From the NCBI RefSeq assembly GCF_013377885.1, contig NZ_JABKAU010000014.1, positions 50,905 to 114,904 of the forward strand: DNA of 64,000 bases, read 5' to 3'. The number at the start of each line of letters is the position of its first letter. Position 1 is the stretch's first letter. The notes beneath the pieces were generated by a model. That model made no database searches, was not told the origin of the DNA, and saw only the letters and a list, made by a program, of their open reading frames with translations. The DNA comes from Hymenobacter lapidiphilus (GTDB lineage: Bacteria > Bacteroidota > Bacteroidia > Cytophagales > Hymenobacteraceae). Below, in pieces: positions 61,485 to 64,000 of this stretch. The translations under genes were made by a program, and so were the position numbers.

Positions 61485-61896
61485 ACAAGTAAAGATGATT
61501 GAAAGAAGAGACCAGTATTGGGGCTGCAAGTTACTCAAAACCGGCTGCTATTACAGCGTAAGCAACGGAGTAGAGCGGCAGTCGGCCAGACCCTGTTTTT
61601 ACGACTTCTGCTGGACCAAGGGCTGCAGCCGGGCGCTGTTTCTTAGAGCCGGGCAGTTAGCTGCAACCGATAGAAAATGAGGCATCAGTCAGCAGTGGAG
61701 CCAATAATTGAACTTGATTTTGCATTTTCACGGGGCTAAAGGCCCCCGCGCACGAGGAAGCAGTATCTTTGGGCCTGCTTACCGACACGGGCGAAACTTC
61801 CAACGCCTTTCTGGCGTCTTGTAAAAATCCTGAATTCTGTAAGCAGCCCGTACCTCTACTATAGGGGCCGGTTCCGACTTTGACTTGCGCTCGATT
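61485..61896. other. 412-bp divergent promoter region, no gene
   Basis: This gap lies between the divergent dioxygenase and OmpA/PD40 genes. It has a TATCTTTG -7 element at 61764-61771, 125 bp before the OmpA gene. A 71-codon open frame at 61465-61680 overlaps the dioxygenase start and has no protein-like features. Nothing else was recognised. Confidence 0.55.
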
Positions 61897-63942
61897 ATGA
61901 ACAGTAACACAATACTACTTCTGGGGGGCCTGTTGCTGAGCTGTAGCGGCCTGGCTCAGGCGCAGCACGCCGTATGGGCAGCGAAAGTAGTAGCGGTTTC
62001 GTCGCAGAAAGCAGACGGCAAGGAGCCATTCTCGCCCGAAAAGGTACTGGGCGAGCCCAACGCAACGCCCCTGGGCCAAGCCAGCAATGAGGCCTGGATT
62101 CCGAAAAAAACAGGCAGCAGCGAATCGATTGAAGTGCGCTTCAGCAAATCGGTTATTGCCCGGCAGGTTTCGGTGGTCGAGAACTTCAACCCTGGCTCCA
62201 TTACCCGCATTGAACTGGTTGATACGCGCGGCGGCAAGCACGAGGTGTACAAAAACGACTCGCCCGGCCCCATTCCCGAGCAGTTCCGCACCCTGCAGGC
62301 AACCTTTGCGGCGGCCACCTACCGTACCATTGGCGTGGTGGTTACGATGAACACCAAGGCCGTGAACGGCGTCAATCAGATTGATGCCATTGGCGTGGCC
62401 GATGTGGTGGACACGATGGTGAAGAAGGAGTTCAAGAATGAGGAAAGTGGCGTGAGCTTCGACTCGGCCATGGTGAACCTGGGGCCCAACGTCAACTCCA
62501 AGTACGTTGATACCCACCCAGTTATCTCTCCTGACGGCCGCACGCTGTTTTTTGCCCGCCAGGAGAGTCCGCAGAACAGCGGAGGTTCCAACGACGTGCA
62601 GGACGTGTGGTTCAGCACGCTGGGCAACGCCGAAAAGAAAGCCTGGAACCCGGCCAAAAACATCGGCAGCCCCATCAACACCCCCCGCGACCCCAACGGC
62701 GTGGCCTCGGTATCGGCCAACGGCCAGCAGATGCTGGTTATTGGCGTGTATGAGCCTGACGGGACCATTGTGCCCAAGGGCCCCAGCATGAGCCGGCGCA
62801 CGGCTACGGGCTGGAGCAAGCCCGTGAAAGTCGAAATTGAGGATTACTACAACGACGATGCTGAGAACGTAGACTTCTTTCTGGCTACTTCGGGCAAAGT
62901 AATGCTGATGGCTGTGGACCGCAAAGACGGGCAGGGTGAGCAGGATCTGTACGTGAGCTTCATCAATAAAGACAACAAAAGCTGGAGCCGCCCACGCAAC
63001 CTGGGTGCCAACATCAACACCAAGAAAGCCGATTTTGCTCCTTTCCTGGCTTCCGATGGCAAGACGCTGTACTTCGCCTCGGAAGGCCGCGGCGGCTACG
63101 GCAAGAGTGACATTTTCTACTCCAAGCGCCTCGACGACTCCTGGACCAACTGGACCAAGCCCCGCAACCTGGGCGCGACCGTCAACTCGCCCGACTTTGA
63201 TGCCTACTACACGGTGTCGGCGGCCGGCGAGGATGCATACCTGGTGTCGGCCCGCAACGGCATCGGCAACTCCAAGGATATTTTCCGCATCTCGCTCAAG
63301 CCTACTTTCCGGCCCGAAGTAGTGACGCTGGTGCGCGGCCGGGTACTCGATGCCAGCTCCAAGAAGCCGGTGGCAGCCACCATCCGCTACGAAAACCTGC
63401 TAACGGGCGAGGAAATCGGGGTGGCCGAAACCAGCCCCATCGACGGCTCCTACACCATTGTGCTGCCCTCGGGCACGCAGTACGGATACCGCGCCGATGC
63501 CAAGGACTACTTGGCCGAGTCGGACAACCTCGATGTAACCGACCGCCAGAAGTATTCGGAGGTAACCCAGGACCTGTACCTGGTGCCTTTTGCAGTGGGC
63601 CAGACCATCAAGCTCAACAACATCTTCTTCACCCAAAGCAAGTACTACCTGCGCGAGAATTCCTACCCCGAGCTGCTGCGTCTGGTAGCTATTCTGAAGG
63701 AATACCCGCAGATTGAAATCCGGTTGGAGGGCCATACCGACAACCAGGGCGAGCCGCAGCTGAACGTGAAGTTGAGCCTCGACCGCGTGAATGAGGTGAA
63801 GAAATACCTGGTGCAGAAAGGTATCAACGGAAGCCGCATCAGTACCGAAGGCTTCGGCGGCGGCAAGCCAGTTGCCAGCAACGACCAGGAGGAAACCCGC
63901 AAACTCAACCGCCGCGTCGAGTTCCGGATTACGAAGAAGTAG
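61897..63942 (+). CDS. OmpA family protein with PD40 repeats
   Basis: The 681-residue protein has a signal peptide (about 1-23, ending AQAQ), an N-terminal beta-sandwich (about 25-165, ESIEVRFSKSVIARQVSVVE) and WD40-like PD40 repeats (about 195-445: YVDTHPVISPDGRTLFFARQ, DFAPFLASDGKTLYFASEGR). A short CarboxypepD_reg-like domain follows (about 470-560), then a C-terminal OmpA-like domain (about 575-681) with IEIRLEGHTDNQGEPQLNVK and the peptidoglycan motif LNRRVEFRI. It is thought to be anchored to peptidoglycan and is common in Bacteroidota, including among T9SS-linked proteins. The ATG at 61897 gives the clean signal peptide. Confidence 0.9.
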   Translation: MNSNTILLLGGLLLSCSGLAQAQHAVWAAKVVAVSSQKADGKEPFSPEKVLGEPNATPLGQASNEAWIPKKTGSSESIEVRFSKSVIARQVSVVENFNPGSITRIELVDTRGGKHEVYKNDSPGPIPEQFRTLQATFAAATYRTIGVVVTMNTKAVNGVNQIDAIGVADVVDTMVKKEFKNEESGVSFDSAMVNLGPNVNSKYVDTHPVISPDGRTLFFARQESPQNSGGSNDVQDVWFSTLGNAEKKAWNPAKNIGSPINTPRDPNGVASVSANGQQMLVIGVYEPDGTIVPKGPSMSRRTATGWSKPVKVEIEDYYNDDAENVDFFLATSGKVMLMAVDRKDGQGEQDLYVSFINKDNKSWSRPRNLGANINTKKADFAPFLASDGKTLYFASEGRGGYGKSDIFYSKRLDDSWTNWTKPRNLGATVNSPDFDAYYTVSAAGEDAYLVSARNGIGNSKDIFRISLKPTFRPEVVTLVRGRVLDASSKKPVAATIRYENLLTGEEIGVAETSPIDGSYTIVLPSGTQYGYRADAKDYLAESDNLDVTDRQKYSEVTQDLYLVPFAVGQTIKLNNIFFTQSKYYLRENSYPELLRLVAILKEYPQIEIRLEGHTDNQGEPQLNVKLSLDRVNEVKKYLVQKGINGSRISTEGFGGGKPVASNDQEETRKLNRRVEFRITKK

Positions 63943-63947
63943 GATTT

Positions 63948-63966
63948 TGGTAGCTTCAAGCTACCA
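63948..63966 (+). terminator. Short hairpin after the OmpA/PD40 gene
   Basis: TGGTAGC (63948-63954) pairs with GCTACCA (63960-63966) around a 5-nt loop, 6 bp after the stop. No T-run follows within the window, so it is a weak terminator candidate. The last 34 bp of the window hold nothing else identifiable. Confidence 0.4.
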
Positions 63967-64000
63967 GCCACAAGCGGCAAGCTGACTTTCTCTTGACTTA

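Noticed and set aside
61465..61680. 71-codon open frame upstream of the OmpA/PD40 gene
   Set aside because: Overlaps the dioxygenase start on the other strand, with no motif, signal peptide or promoter of its own.

Overview
The window reads as chromosomal DNA of a GC-rich member of the Bacteroidota, most like Hymenobacter or a close relative. The evidence is the gene content (tandem TonB proteins with the Bacteroidota N-terminal motif, DUF6089, DUF5686, DUF4834, DUF4230, a MurF-Alr fusion, and the nadK/DUF6089/uppS/bamA/ompH cluster), -7 promoter elements of the TAnnTTTG type, and the general absence of strong Shine-Dalgarno sequences. No transposase, integrase or CRISPR array was seen. Genus placement is an inference from gene content.

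Layout. 1-4.4 kb (+): end of one TonB, a complete TonB, a small membrane protein, a PstS-like lipoprotein and a TPR protein. 4.4-19.35 kb (-): rluD, then a long run in the same direction with two OmpH/Skp chaperones, bamA, uppS, two DUF6089 outer-membrane proteins, nadK, a POTRA/barrel protein, a CBS protein, an alpha/beta hydrolase, a pabA/trpG-type amidotransferase, cvpA, a YqeY-like protein and a membrane protein. 19.4-27.4 kb (+): pdxJ, the selenium pair mnmH-selD, two small membrane proteins, an orphan TPR histidine kinase, an esterase and an RsmI-like methyltransferase. 27.5-30 kb (-): feoA-feoB behind a well-formed promoter. 30-45.3 kb (mixed): envelope and metabolic genes, including OmpA, MurF-Alr, YfhO, a PLP deaminase-like enzyme, RecX, DUF5686, an FkbM methyltransferase, tRNA-Thr(CGU) and a TraB-like DUF5694 protein. 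45.4-47.8 kb: a conspicuously AT-rich two-gene island, ATPase plus DUF4435/TOPRIM, that looks like a PARIS-type anti-phage system. 47.9-64 kb: lpd, an M1 peptidase, an EamA transporter, a group III globin homologue that appears to have lost its haem ligands, a xenorhodopsin-type microbial rhodopsin, odhB-sucA, chrA, a 2OG-Fe(II) oxygenase and an OmpA/PD40 protein.

How the genes work together. The 5.6-15.4 kb cluster covers outer-membrane biogenesis (BamA, Skp-like chaperones, undecaprenyl diphosphate synthase, barrel proteins). selD supplies selenophosphate to mnmH for tRNA 2-selenouridine. lpd, odhB and sucA together can form the 2-oxoglutarate dehydrogenase complex. feoAB imports ferrous iron.

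The intergenic DNA is dominated by several families of long inverted repeats, some nested inside one another. Several begin exactly at stop codons. They are the main structure here that gene annotation does not explain.
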